Source: Hygrocybe punicea
Taxonomy: Eukaryota; Basidiomycota; Agaricomycetes; Agaricales; Hygrophoraceae
Direction of reading: 5' to 3'
DNA length: 64,000 nt
NCBI GenBank assembly: GCA_963556145.1
Contig: OY744472.1
Span: 558,001 to 622,000, forward strand
A model generated the notes under the pieces. That model made no database searches. It had not been told where the DNA came from and saw nothing but the letters and a program-made list of their open reading frames with translations. The position numbers and the translations under genes were made by a program. Shown piece after piece: positions 12,780-23,132 of the stretch (position 1 is its first letter; each line of letters opens with the position of its first letter).

Positions 12780-13075
12780 ATCCCACTCTCCGCCCACTCC
12801 TCCTCCCACTCCTCCTCCCTCTCCTCCTCCCTCTCCCTCTCCCTCTCCCTCTCCCTCTCCCTCTCCCTGCTGCCCTTGCCTCCTGCCTTCCCACCTTCCC
12901 ACTTCTCCCACTCCCACTCCCTTCTCCCACTCCCACCTTCCTCCACTCCCACTCCCACCTTCCTCCCACTCCACACCCACCTTCCTCCCACTCCACACCC
13001 ACCTTCCTCCCACACCCACACCCACCTTCCTCCCACACCCACACCCACCTTCCTCCCACACCCACCTTCCTCTCA
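12780..13075 (+). repeat. CTCCCT / CCTCCCACACCCA microsatellite, right arm
   Basis: Runs of CTCCCT (12825-12870) and then ~20-bp units of CACCTTCCTCCCACACCCA (12950-13070). This is the inverted equivalent of the left-arm G-rich microsatellite, with different copy number. Open frames here are by-products of the repeat. Confidence 0.85.
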
Positions 13076-13749
13076 CCTGCCTCCTGCCCTTTACTATTTA
13101 ATTATGTATTTTAATAATCATTAAATGTATGTGTCTATTTTAAGTAATAGTAAGGTTATATATATTGATTCCAATAGAGAATTGAGCAATATTAAATAGA
13201 AAAGCACAATATTCCAAGTGGGGTAATTTCTGGTTTTGCCATAGATTGGCATTGGGGATAAGTAGCTCCTGTAATGGCTGATGGCTGATAGTAAAAGTAA
13301 GATATTGTGCAGTGTCAAAATAATAATTGTGTAATTTTGCTATTCCCTGTGCTGTTAATAATTGCATTCAAATTATATTACATCGTACATTTATGTGAAG
13401 TACAGATTGAAACATTTTGATTACTTTATATATATGGCAGGTTCTGAATAAATATTGGTTTGAGCTGTTGTGAGCTCTGTCAATGTTGTCAACATTAAAT
13501 ACATGCAGGCAGAGTGGGATGTGGCTGGGCCCATGTCAAAGCAAAAGCGGGCTCCTGGTCAAGCTAATCCTGCAGTGAGAGCTGGGCCAGGGTCAACCTT
13601 ATTCTGCAGCAAGAGCAGGGCCATGTCAACCCAATGCTGGAGCAATGGCCAGACCCTCATGAATCCAAACCTGCGACATGGGTGGGTCTGGGGTCAATGC
13701 AATGCTACAGGACAGGCTGGACCCCAATCAACCTACCCTACAGTGAGTG

Positions 13750-14890
13750 CTGGATGTGGGTCAACAAAGTGCTGCAGCAAGAGCTGGACCCTGGTCAACA
13801 CAAGCCCTGCAGCAAGTGCTGGACCCAGGTCAACCCAGTGCTGCAGCAATAGCTGGAGCCCGGTCAACCCAAGCCTGCAGGAAGAGTGGGACCTGGGTCA
13901 ACCCAAGCCCCGCAGCAAGTGCTGGACCCCGGTCAACCTGGTGCTGCAGCAATATCTAGACCCTGGTCAACCCCAGCCCGGCAGCGAGTGCTGGATCTGG
14001 GTCAACCCAGTGCTGCAGCAATATCTGGACCCCGGTCAACCTGGTGCTGCAGCAATAGCTGGACCCAGGTCAACCCTGTGCTGCAGCAAGTGCTGGACCC
14101 TGGTCAACCCAGTGCTGCAGCAAGTGCTGGACCCAGGTCAACCCAGTGCTGCAGCAAGTGCTGGACCCAGGTCAACCCAGTGCTGCAGCAAGTGCTGGAC
14201 CCAGGTCAACCCAGTGCTGCAGCAATATCTGGACCCCGGTCAACCTGGTGCTGCAGCAATAGCTGGACCCAGGTCAACCCTGTGCTGCAGCAAGTGTTGG
14301 ACCCAGGTCAACCCAAGCCTGCAGGAAGAGCCAGACCTGGGTCAACCCAACCCCTGCAGCAAGTGCTGGACCCCAGTCAACCTGGTGCTGCAGCAATAGC
14401 TGAACCCTGGTCAACCCAGTGCTGCAGCAATATCTAGACCCCAGTCAACCCCAGCCCTGCAGCGAGTGCTGGATCTGGGTCAACCCAGTGCTGCAGCAAT
14501 ATCTGGACCCCGGTCAACCCAGTGCTGCAGCAATAGCTGGACTCAGGTCAACCCAAGCCTGCAGGAAGAGCTGGACCTGGGTCAACCCAAGCCCCGCAGC
14601 AAGTGCTGGACCCAGGTCAACCCAAGCCCCGCAGCAAGTGCTGGACCCAGGTCAACCCGGTCCTGCAGCAATAGCTGGACCCCGGTCAACCCAGTGCTGC
14701 AGCAATACCTGAACCCTGGTCAACCCAGTGCTGCAGCAATAGCTGGACCCCAGCCACCCCACCCTGCAGGAAGTGCTGGGCCTGGGTCAACCCAGTGCTG
14801 CAGCAACAGCTGGACCCAGGTCAACCCAAGCCTGCAGCAAGAGCTGGTCCACGGTCAACCCAGGTCAACCCACGTTGCTTGCACAGCTGG
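13750..14890 (+). repeat. ~34-bp satellite, right arm of the foldback element
   Basis: Around 32 units of the same satellite as 8330-9900 in the opposite orientation (AGTGCTGCAGCAAT + NGCTGGACCCNGGTCAACCC). The arms differ in unit number and order, so they have diverged by unequal exchange while their outermost ~320 bp stay nearly identical. Confidence 0.9.
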
Positions 14891-15145
14891 ACCTGGGTCA
14901 ACCCAACCTTCCCAGAATAGCTGTCCTGGGTTAACCTACCCCATGGCAGAGCTGACACTGGGTTGACCCACCCTGCCACCCTTGACCAGCAAGAGCTGTA
15001 CCTGGGTCAACCTACCACCCCACATTTCCCCAGCAAGAGCTGTCTCTTGGGTTAACCTACCCCCCCAGCAAGCAACTGCGCTATGTGTACCTACCTTTTG
15101 CAACTATATCTGCGATTGGGTTAACCAAAACGACTGGGTCTACTG

Positions 15146-16640
15146 GAACAGGAGCGGATGCATCAAGCCGAGAATATTGAAGGCCATCTCTTTTACCTGT
15201 CAACCAGTTACGATGGCAAAGTCCATCGGCGCCTTGACCTCCACATTCCTCACCGTCTTGAAAGATTCATCTTGGTTGCCCACGACAGCACAGAATTTTT
15301 GCACCGATGCCACGTCAATCGTGATCTCCGGACCGGTGAATGTATCGCGGATGTCGATGTCTGGGAGAACAGCATCATCACCATACCATAGTTTCCAGTA
15401 GAACTCCTTGATCCGTAAGTTACGGCCCTCCGCGATCTCGTGGATCGTAGCCGAGCCCATAGAAGGTTTATAGGCGAATTGTAAGTGAAGGGGTACTGAT
15501 ACGTTGCGACGATCTTCATATATGATCACATTCGAGGTAGGCTGATAGCGAATTTCGGCCGCCTTGAAGACGGGTTTGTGTTTGCCATACAAACGAGCAG
15601 TGCCATAAAGCGTCACAGATCGTGGCGATGAATCCAAGGAAGTGACGACAACCTTCTGCAGGGGTCGAGGTGCAAGAAGCCGCCGAATTGGGTTATCGAT
15701 GTATGAATGTCCCTGGACAATGGTTGTCGAGGTGAGGAGAGCCCACAGCCAGCTGAGCTCAGAGCCCGCTAATATCTCCAGCCACAATGAGGCATCAGGA
15801 ATATCCTTACCCAGACTATAGCTTACTACACCCTCAGCTACCTCCCACTCGACACCCAAGGAGACTACTTCCTGAGAAGACGCAATGGGCTTGGGGCTAA
15901 GGTAGTCCACGGTGGGAATTTTAGATTCGTCACCCCCATACCGACACTCGAGAAGCCGGCGGATAAGGTAGGCATTGATGTTCCCAAGAAGGTCTTTTAT
16001 GGGTTCGTCCTTAACCTTCGAGTTCTTCACTGCGACTGGTCCTTGCAGGATACATACGCGCTGGGGGTCCTGGTCGAAGACGGCTTCAATATCCTCTGCC
16101 GCCCACAGGGAATCCTGTAAACCAATTTGAGCGAGGAAACGAACAAAAATGTTGGTGAACACAACCTCACCTTCTTGAACCAAACCTCAAAGTTGGCATC
16201 CAATACAGGGATGAAGGGAACGGGCTTCTGTCCCGGCCTTTGGGATATCGTCAAAAAGTAAGCCTTGTCCTCGGAAGCTAGTAGTTGCTTCGTTGCCAAT
16301 GGATATGCTTTGAAAAAGTCCTCTGCAAAAGGTAAAGGATCATCGAGAGACGCAAAGCTCTGCAACAGCGATAGTTTGCTACCGCTCCTGTTGACGCCCG
16401 CAAAACACTCCTCCACCCTTCTCAACCAATCCCCCATTAAGCTCCTCAACCAGACATCCATCCACCTCTTCTCGTGCATCACAAACATTAACCTCATCCT
16501 CAATACCATCTCCTCATATGTCATGTCACCCAGATCAGTCACAACAGACCCATCCTTCTTCTAACCAAACCATCGTTGACTGAATCACGGTTCAGCTTCC
16601 CAATGACTTCCTCAAACTTGTCACAAGCCCGTACAACGTG
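15146..16640 (-). pseudogene. FAS1: FAS1 (fatty acid synthase beta) fragment fused to FAS2 start fragment
   Basis: Reading down the minus strand, KFEEVIGKLN, LGDMTYEEM, EKRWMDVWLRSL, KPVPFIPVLDANFEVWFKK and DPQRVCILQGPVAV match the fungal FAS beta region between the enoyl reductase and the dehydratase/MPT part, ending at APMDFAIVTG. One intron (16115-16170, GTGAGG...ACAG, 56 nt) retains good splice sites. Lesions: a frameshift and an in-frame TAG near 16570-16590 (RWFG*KKDG), and TGA in place of the expected Trp codon after IVTG (about 15200). There the sequence switches to the FAS2 text KEMAFNILGLMHPLLF (15146-15195). This is therefore a captured chimera inside the hAT element, not a working gene; retained splice sites argue for DNA-level capture rather than retrocopying. 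Confidence 0.88.
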
Positions 16641-17640
16641 CAAGCAAGCCGAGGAGGAGGGGAGAATGGGGAGGGAGGGGAACAGGAGCAGGAGCAGGAG
16701 GCAGGGGGGAGGGGAGGCAGGGAGCGCGTTCATTCGCCTTTCCGCCCTCGTCCTCCGTCCCCGTCCTCGTCTCCGTCGTCGTCCCCGTGGTCGTTTTCGT
16801 CATCCCGTCTTCGTTGTCCTAGGCGATCCTAGTCCCCATCTTCCCCGTCGGCTCATGTCCTTGTCCCCGTCCTCATTGTCTCGTTGTCCTCGTTGTCACT
16901 GTCCCGGTCACATTTGCATTACAGGGCAAGGAGTCGAGATCCCGTCCTCGTTGTCCCCGTCCCCGTCCTCGTTGTGCCCATCCCCGTTCTCGTTGTGCCC
17001 ATCCCCGTCCCCGTTGTCCCCTTCCCGGCCCTGTTATGTCATCGTCCTCGTCTGTCCCTCATCGCTGTCCCCGCGATCATTCTGGTCCCTGCGATCGTTG
17101 TGGTCCCCGTCCTCATCCCCGTCCTCACCGTTGTTGTTGCCTTCTTCGTCGTGCTATGGCTGCTGGTGCTGGTGCTACCGCTGCTGCCGTGTTGCTGCCG
17201 CACATGAAGGTGAGAGTGGAGTAGAGGCTGGGGATTGGTAGTAATCAGTAGTGTAACAATAATATATGAATGAAAAGAATAAACGCACTAGTTATCAGGG
17301 CGGTAGTGTTTTCTTCCCTTGTCCGACGCATTGTTCTCCTGCTTCTGTCGACTTTCTCCTCCGTCGTGTTCATGCGTGCCCTCATCCCACGGCTGTGGTC
17401 ATCGCCCTGGGCTTGTCTTGTCATCAGGGAATGGCCCATCTCTTTCAGGCTTGATTGCCCTGCGATCATAGACGAGGGCGTTGGGGCGTCATTGTTCACC
17501 CGAATGCCCTTCCGGGCTTGGCGTTGGTTCTGCATTGGGCACTCCTGCCTCGCTGCCTCTCACTCGGCGTCATCACTCCCTCGTTGGCGTTGTACGTGGG
17601 TCAGTCGGCCTGCGTCCGCATTCGAGAGGCGGTTGTTGGC
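16640..17640 (+). other. GC-rich simple-repeat DNA within the hAT element
   Basis: AGGAGC/GGGAGG purine runs (16650-16720), then repeated CCCCGTCCTCGTTGT units (16740-17110). No credible gene; open frames arise from the triplet periodicity. Confidence 0.6.
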
Positions 17641-18400
17641 GCCTGGGACGGGCAACCGCCGTCTCTCCCCCTCGGACACGATGTCACGGCGCTGGGGCAC
17701 ATTGACGCGTGCGCTGGGCATTGTTGTCGTCGTTCGGGGTGCTGGGAATCTTACCCCCTCGTTTAGGGTGTCGGCGTGGGTCTCCCATCCCACGTTGGCA
17801 CTTGGGACGGGCAACCGCCATCTCTCCCCCTCGAACACGATGTCACGGCGCTGGGGAACATTAACGCATGCGCTGGGCGTTGTCATCATCGTTCGGGGTG
17901 CTGGGAATCGCCCCCTCATTTAGGGTGTTCGCGTGGGTCTCCCATCCCGCGTTCGCGTTGTTGGCGCCTGGGACGGGCAACCGCCGTGGTAAGGGAGAGA
18001 TCGCTCGCATTCACGACTGTCGAGTCTGTCAGCGTTTCTACTTCAAGGATGGTGGTGTTGCGCGAACCTCGGATGGTTATGTCTTGCTCCCTTGGACACG
18101 ATGTCACGGCGCTGGGGCACATTAACGTGTGCGCTGGGCGTTGTCGTCATCGTTCGGGGTGCTGGGAATCTCGCCCCCTCGTTTAGGGTGTTCGCGTGGG
18201 TCTCCCATCCCGCGTTCGCGTTGTTGGCGCCTGGGATGGGCAACCGTCGTCTCTCCCCCTCAGACACGATGTCACGGCACTGGGGCACATTAACGCGTGC
18301 GCTGGGCGTTGTCGTTATCGTTCGGGGTGCTGGGAATCTCACCCCCTCGTTTAGGGTGTCGGCGCGGGTCTCCCATCCCGCGTTCGTGTTTTCGAGGCGG
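17640..18400 (+). repeat. ~165-bp tandem repeats near the hAT right end
   Basis: About four copies of a unit containing GCGCCTGGGACGGGCAACCG, then GACACGATGTCACGGCGCTGG and CGTTCGGGGTGCTGGGAATC. Copies start near 17639, 17803, 17960 (with extra sequence) and 18225. They carry no convincing ORF. Subterminal tandem repeats of this sort can bind transposase, but that is inference. Confidence 0.75.
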
Positions 18401-18882
18401 TTGATGGTTTCCTGGGTATGCAGTGGTAGCTGCCCCCTCGGATGCGATCCTGGATTCCCGGTGCTTCAATCGTCAAATTGGGTCGGGTGCATGACACTGC
18501 TGTCGTTCTGGGCACTGAAGGCTTCTACCCTCGCTGAACCCGCTGGCGTTCTGGACAAGAGTGGGGAGTGGGGAGTGGTTAGTAAGTTGGTTTAACATGA
18601 AGAGCAGACAGCAGGGGGACATACCGGGGCCGGAGAATGGGTGCACCACTTCTCCGGCCTTGCCAGCGGTTACCGTCATCATCGTCGAGTCATCGTCGCA
18701 GCGTTCTTGTAATTGCGGTTGACGTGGCTTGAGGTTGCCCCAAACTGCCTTTTTGGGACGGTTAACCACGGTTAACCGCGGTCCCAACGGTCCGGTCCGG
18801 TTTGAATAGCCATATTTGGGTTAACCGTTGTTAACCGTAACCGGACCAGACCGGACCGGACCGTGGCAACACTATTATATAG

Positions 18883-18912
18883 TTCCGAAGCCACCAAGAA
18901 CCCGCATCTACA
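18883..18912 (+). repeat. LARD#1 left LTR, last 30 bp
   Basis: TTCCGAAGCCACC... through GCATCTACA, identical to the end of the right LTR. It is separated from the rest of the left LTR by the hAT element. Confidence 0.9.
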
Positions 18913-18914
18913 TC

Positions 18915-18931
18915 TGGAGCCCACCGCGAGG
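18915..18931 (+). promoter_or_regulatory. LARD#1 primer-binding-site-like sequence
   Basis: TGGAGCCCACCGCGAGG begins 2 nt after the LTR. The same sequence with one change (TGGAGCCCACCACGAGG) follows the LTR of the unrelated Gag-coding element at 46751, which supports a shared priming mechanism. The tRNA was not identified. Confidence 0.6.
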
Positions 18932-21900
18932 ATAATTCAGTGTCATCATTCATTCATTCCATAACCCTACACTTTCCTTTCGTCATCTCGAAATAACCCT
19001 TGCCGCAGCACTCTACACATCCGACTCCCGTTACCCGACCTCTTTACATCCGACATCCGATGCCTCGACAATCCAATCACCAACTGCCACACTATCATTT
19101 GGGTTTGATTCTCATAATATTTTCTCTTCTTTAACGACTACGATTGTCTAGTATCACATACAACTTCGAACCCGCTCTTGCGCGGCCGACCCAACGGCCG
19201 TTTACCGCTTTAGGAAACTTGCACATCCACGACCCAATACACCTTCGTCGACTCGACGTCTCGATCCCCGTCACATTCACGATCCACACTCGTTTTTACA
19301 ACCCCAACACACTCGGAATTCCACGCCCCACCGATTCCGGTCGAAAATCCGCGCCCGGAAAGCCCCAAAACGGCCCCAGCGACCGCGACCAACATCAACC
19401 GCGTCACTCACGAAACGGAGATGAAATGAGCCACGAAGCACAAGGAAAACGCCCACCGTGCAACAGGTTTAGCCTGTGCACCCCCAGGTACGCCAAATCT
19501 CGCCGTTTCCGCGGTTGTCGAGCAGAAAAACGCGTCCCAACGCTTCGTATGCCGTTTTCGACGCGTCTCAGCACTCTCGTCCCCGTTTGGCCACCTGTTC
19601 GCGTCCACAGCCTCGCCGTCGTCCCCGGATACAGTCCCGGGCCCCTCCCCATCGTCCGAGCGCGCGCCGTCCCAAAAAAACTACGTCAGCACTCAGCAAA
19701 ACTCCGTTCTCGACCAGCCCCAGTGCGTCCACCCCTGTTTCACGCCCGATCACCTCGCGTTCGCATCTACGGACTCGCCGTCATCCCCGGATACAAGCCA
19801 CGATGTATACCTAGCACCTGTGCCCACGTCGTCCCAAAAACGCCACCATCGTCGGCTCCCATCGTCACCCCGCGCCCTACGCCCACAGACCGCATCCTAC
19901 GTGCCCATACAGGCTTCCCGGGTCCCCACATCGTCCTTCGCGAGCACTCACAAGCCATATTCACTGTTATCGATACCCCACGCCGTGCCACGTCATCCAT
20001 CCTTGTGCCTCCGCCAAGTCGACATCCCCGGTCGCTCACGCCCTCGTTGGACACCCCGTCGCCTCGCACCGCTTCCCAGAGTCCCACATCGCCCTTCACG
20101 AGCCCTCACGAGCCGTCTCCGCCATTATCGAGTCCCCAACGCGTCACCACCCGCCTATTCGACATCCCTGGCCGCTCACGCCCTCGTTGCTACCCCCACG
20201 CAGCCTCGTATGGCTTTCCGAGTCCCCACAGCACCCTTCGCGAGCCCACACGAGTTGTCTTCGCCATTATCGACGCTCCCACCCTGTGCCACGTCACCCT
20301 GCTTCGTGCCCCAGCTTACTCGACATCTCCGGCCGCTTACGCCCTCGTTGGACCTCCCCGTTGCCTCGCACCGCTTCCTATGGCCCCACGACGCCAGCTG
20401 CGAGCCCTCACGAGCCGTCCTCAATGCCCAACGTGTCACCACGTCATCCTTCCTCGTGTCCCCGCGTACTCGACATCCCCGGCCGCTCACATCCTCGTTG
20501 GATCATCCGCCGCTTCGTACAACCTCCCACAACCCTACAGCGTCCCTCGCAAGTCCGTACCAGCCGTCCTCACCGTCATCGACGCCTCACGTGTTTCCAC
20601 ATCATACTTCCTCGTGCCCCCATAACTCGACATCCCCGGCCGCTCACGTCCTCGTTGGACCACCCGCTGCTTCCCACTAGTTCCCAGCACCCCACATCGC
20701 CCTCGCAAACGCCTACAAGCTGTCCCCGTTATATTAGAGCTTCCAACGCCATGCCACGTCACCCAACGGCCTACCACCGCGTTCTCTCATCCGGGACCAA
20801 CGACCACCGCATACGACCACTACCACACCCACGTTCACGCCTCCGCACCTCGACATGGCTCCCTACTGCCCCAAACACGTCTGCCCCCGTCCCTCGTCGT
20901 CCCACGCAAGCGGCCACGTCACCTACGTCACCCCGTCAACTCCCACTCTCGACCCCCGCTTCCCAGCCATCCCCGTCCTCGCCCACTCCCCCTCGACCAC
21001 CTACGTCCTTGACCAACCCCACGACGTCCCTCTCGCGAGCCCAAACGAAGCCCCGTTGGGTTACGCCCGCGAAACCGTGACCACACGCCGCTCAAACCCA
21101 TTCCACGACCCGACGCATCGTTGTCAAATCCCCACGCATATCCGCCACGAAAGTACACGAAACGCCACCCATATCACCCCCAATCAATCTCCCAGTCCAC
21201 GTTGTCTCATCCGCCCACGTCATCCGCCTCCGTCCCCCGACATCGACCACCCGTTGCCGCCTCCTCGACCTCTCGCCATCCTCGAACGACCTCACGAAAC
21301 CACGATCCACGTCATGCAATCCCACGTTCCCTCTTATCCGCCCACGTCATCCGCCTCCGTCGCCCTACGTCGCCCTATGCCATACCGCCACACCGGACCA
21401 CACGTTCCCCGCTCCCTCGACCCCACGCAGTCCCACAGTCGCCTCCGTCGCCCCAAAGACGAGTCCCTCTGCCCGTCAAAACGCCTCCGTTGTCGGATCC
21501 ACCACCAGGAACGTCCCAAAAACGTGTTGACGGCACCTGAAGCACGCCTGAACGCCCTCCCGTGACCCACCGTACCCGTCTGCGATCTAACAGAGCCCAA
21601 CGTCGTCACTGTACGAACCTGCCGCAGAACCGACACCCGTGTCTAGTCCCCACACCCGACCACCCGTTTTCAACCTACCCGCTACACCGGGTTCCGGTTC
21701 CGGATCCGCGACCTGCATCACAGCACCCGACTATGAACCCGGACGCGTTCCCAACGATTCCGCGGCATCCGGTTCCGGTTCCGGCTCAATTCGAGCACCA
21801 GTGCTCGATTCGAGCATGAGGTTCCGGTTCCGGTTTCACATCCCGTACCCGCCACCTTCGCACCCCCATACCCACCGAACCCGACCCTACGAAAACCCCT

Positions 21901-23132
21901 CACCGTCCATCGGCATAAGAAATATATACATAAATAGATTAAATAAATAAAAAGAAAGAAAAACGTCAGAGATAAAAGAAAGATAAAAAGAAATACACTC
22001 GTTCCCGACACACCTGACACCCGCATAATACACCTGACGTACTCGACACACCTGCTTATGAATCCGTCGCACCCAGCGAACCCGTTTACGAACCCGCCAC
22101 ACCCGCTTACGAACCCGACGCACCACTTCACTCATTCCCCACGCACCCGACTCATCTGCTCACGCACCCGCATTCCACCCGTTGACATCGCTCTCCGCTT
22201 TCCATGACCCACCGTTTCCGCCACCATTTCGACCCAGACACAACGTTCCCTGTCTCGGCTTCGATTCCCAACCCACCCGACTTTATATTTCAGTTCCATG
22301 GGGGAGAATGCTTCCCCACAGGTCCAAGCCGGTGCTGAACCGCCTAGTATGAGGCTGATATCACAGCCGTTGATTATCGCCCCCATATTAGTATTGACAT
22401 ATCGAACCTCCGCCATCGTCTATCGAACCTCCGCCATCGTCCATTGAACCTCCGTCATCGTCCATTGAACCTCCGTTGTCGTCATATTGTATTGAACCTC
22501 CGCCGTCGTCATATCATGTTTACCGTCGTCATCGTATCTCTATGCCCACGTCACCGTTTTATGCTTTCCGCCACCGTTTTCACCACCTGTTGACACAGCC
22601 GCCGAAGCCGCCAACTCTAACCCGACCGGCCTACATCGTCTTTGTCATCCGCCTTCGTTTTATGTCGTTTCCGCTTATGCCCAACGTGTTTCCATTCATG
22701 ATTTCATTATCTCCGTCACCCGACTCCACCTCTATTGCTTCCTTTCTTTCCGACCCCGATACTTATTCCCTTTTATCTATTTTGCGTTTCCGCCACCTTT
22801 TTGTTCCACTCTTCTAGTTTTCCACCTCTTGTTTCATTTCCGCTTGATTATTGTTGTCATAGTTTCTTTTCCCTCCGGTTTTATGTACTTTGTTTCCTTT
22901 TTCTTGACACCGACTTCACCCACTTTTGTTCTCTACTCCCCGCTCTCTGCCTCCGCCCGTCCATCGAGCTCCGCTAGTCACCATCCGCTGTCCCCGTTCG
23001 CGTCATCCACGACCCGCCTCGTCCTGTTGAGCCCGCTTCCACGACCACCGTGTCGGCTTCATCTCATGCATCCGAATCCCGAGTCCACGTAGTATCGACC
23101 AGGGATGGTCTTTATTTAAAGTTCCCTGGAGA
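18932..23132 (+). other. LARD#1 interior, non-coding, C-rich tandem units
   Basis: The long open frame at 19144-20625 and others in all frames are Pro/Ser/His/Arg-rich and track a ~150-bp tandem unit. The core CGACATCCCCGGCCGCTCAC recurs near 20022, 20159, 20319, 20471 and 20630. A short tandem GAACCTCCGCCATCGTC array lies at 22400-22515. A block at 22270-22400 is unusually well conserved in LARD#2. No retroviral protein motif was seen. The sequence is CpG-rich, unlike LARD#2. Confidence 0.7.

Larger units (their letters stand above)
8017..15145. mobile_element. 7.1-kb foldback-like element inserted in the FAS2 fragment
   Basis: Both ends are CAGTAGACCCAGTCGTTTTGG in inverted orientation, flanked by the 7-bp direct repeat GAACAGG (8010-8016 and 15146-15152). 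The inverted arms extend about 3 kb inwards (8017 to ~11400 against ~12080 to 15145), with a ~0.7-kb non-palindromic centre. Each arm consists of an outer ~34-bp satellite, an AT-rich block (10200-10560 / 13090-13480), GGGACT/GGTGTG versus CTCCCT microsatellites, and a GAC-rich triplet tract. I find no transposase. The architecture resembles Drosophila foldback elements; the superfamily is uncertain because the TSD is 7 bp rather than the 8 of hAT or 9 of MULE. Confidence 0.88.
2679..18874 (+). mobile_element. 16.2-kb autonomous hAT transposon carrying FAS gene fragments
   Basis: The left end is TAGTGTTGCCACGGTC and the right end is its complement GACCGTGGCAACACTA, followed on both ends by GGTCCGG-rich subterminal sequence. 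The 8-bp TSD TTATATAG is present at 2671-2678 and 18875-18882. The paralogous right LTR (around 23994) has a single TTATATAG joined directly to TTCCGAAG, which is a genuine empty site. Contents from left to right are C-rich tandem repeats (2840-4140), a BED/hAT transposase gene (4199-7682), a captured FAS2/FAS1 pseudogene (7758-16640) split by a foldback-like element, and ~165-bp tandem repeats (17640-18400). It is unusually long for a hAT element. Confidence 0.93.

Noticed and set aside
8330..14890. CRISPR-like regular repeats
   Set aside because: The units are contiguous with no unique spacers, the host is a eukaryote, and there are no cas genes. It is satellite DNA.
15146..16640. Functional fatty acid synthase gene
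   Set aside because: Only ~1.5 kb of a >6-kb gene is present, with a frameshift, a TAG, a TGA in place of Trp and a switch to FAS2 sequence.
19144..20680. 493- and 286-codon Pro/Arg-rich ORFs as a retroelement Gag
   Set aside because: No Gag, zinc-knuckle or protease motif. Several overlapping frames are equally long, driven by C-rich tandem units; the decayed copy does not preserve any frame.
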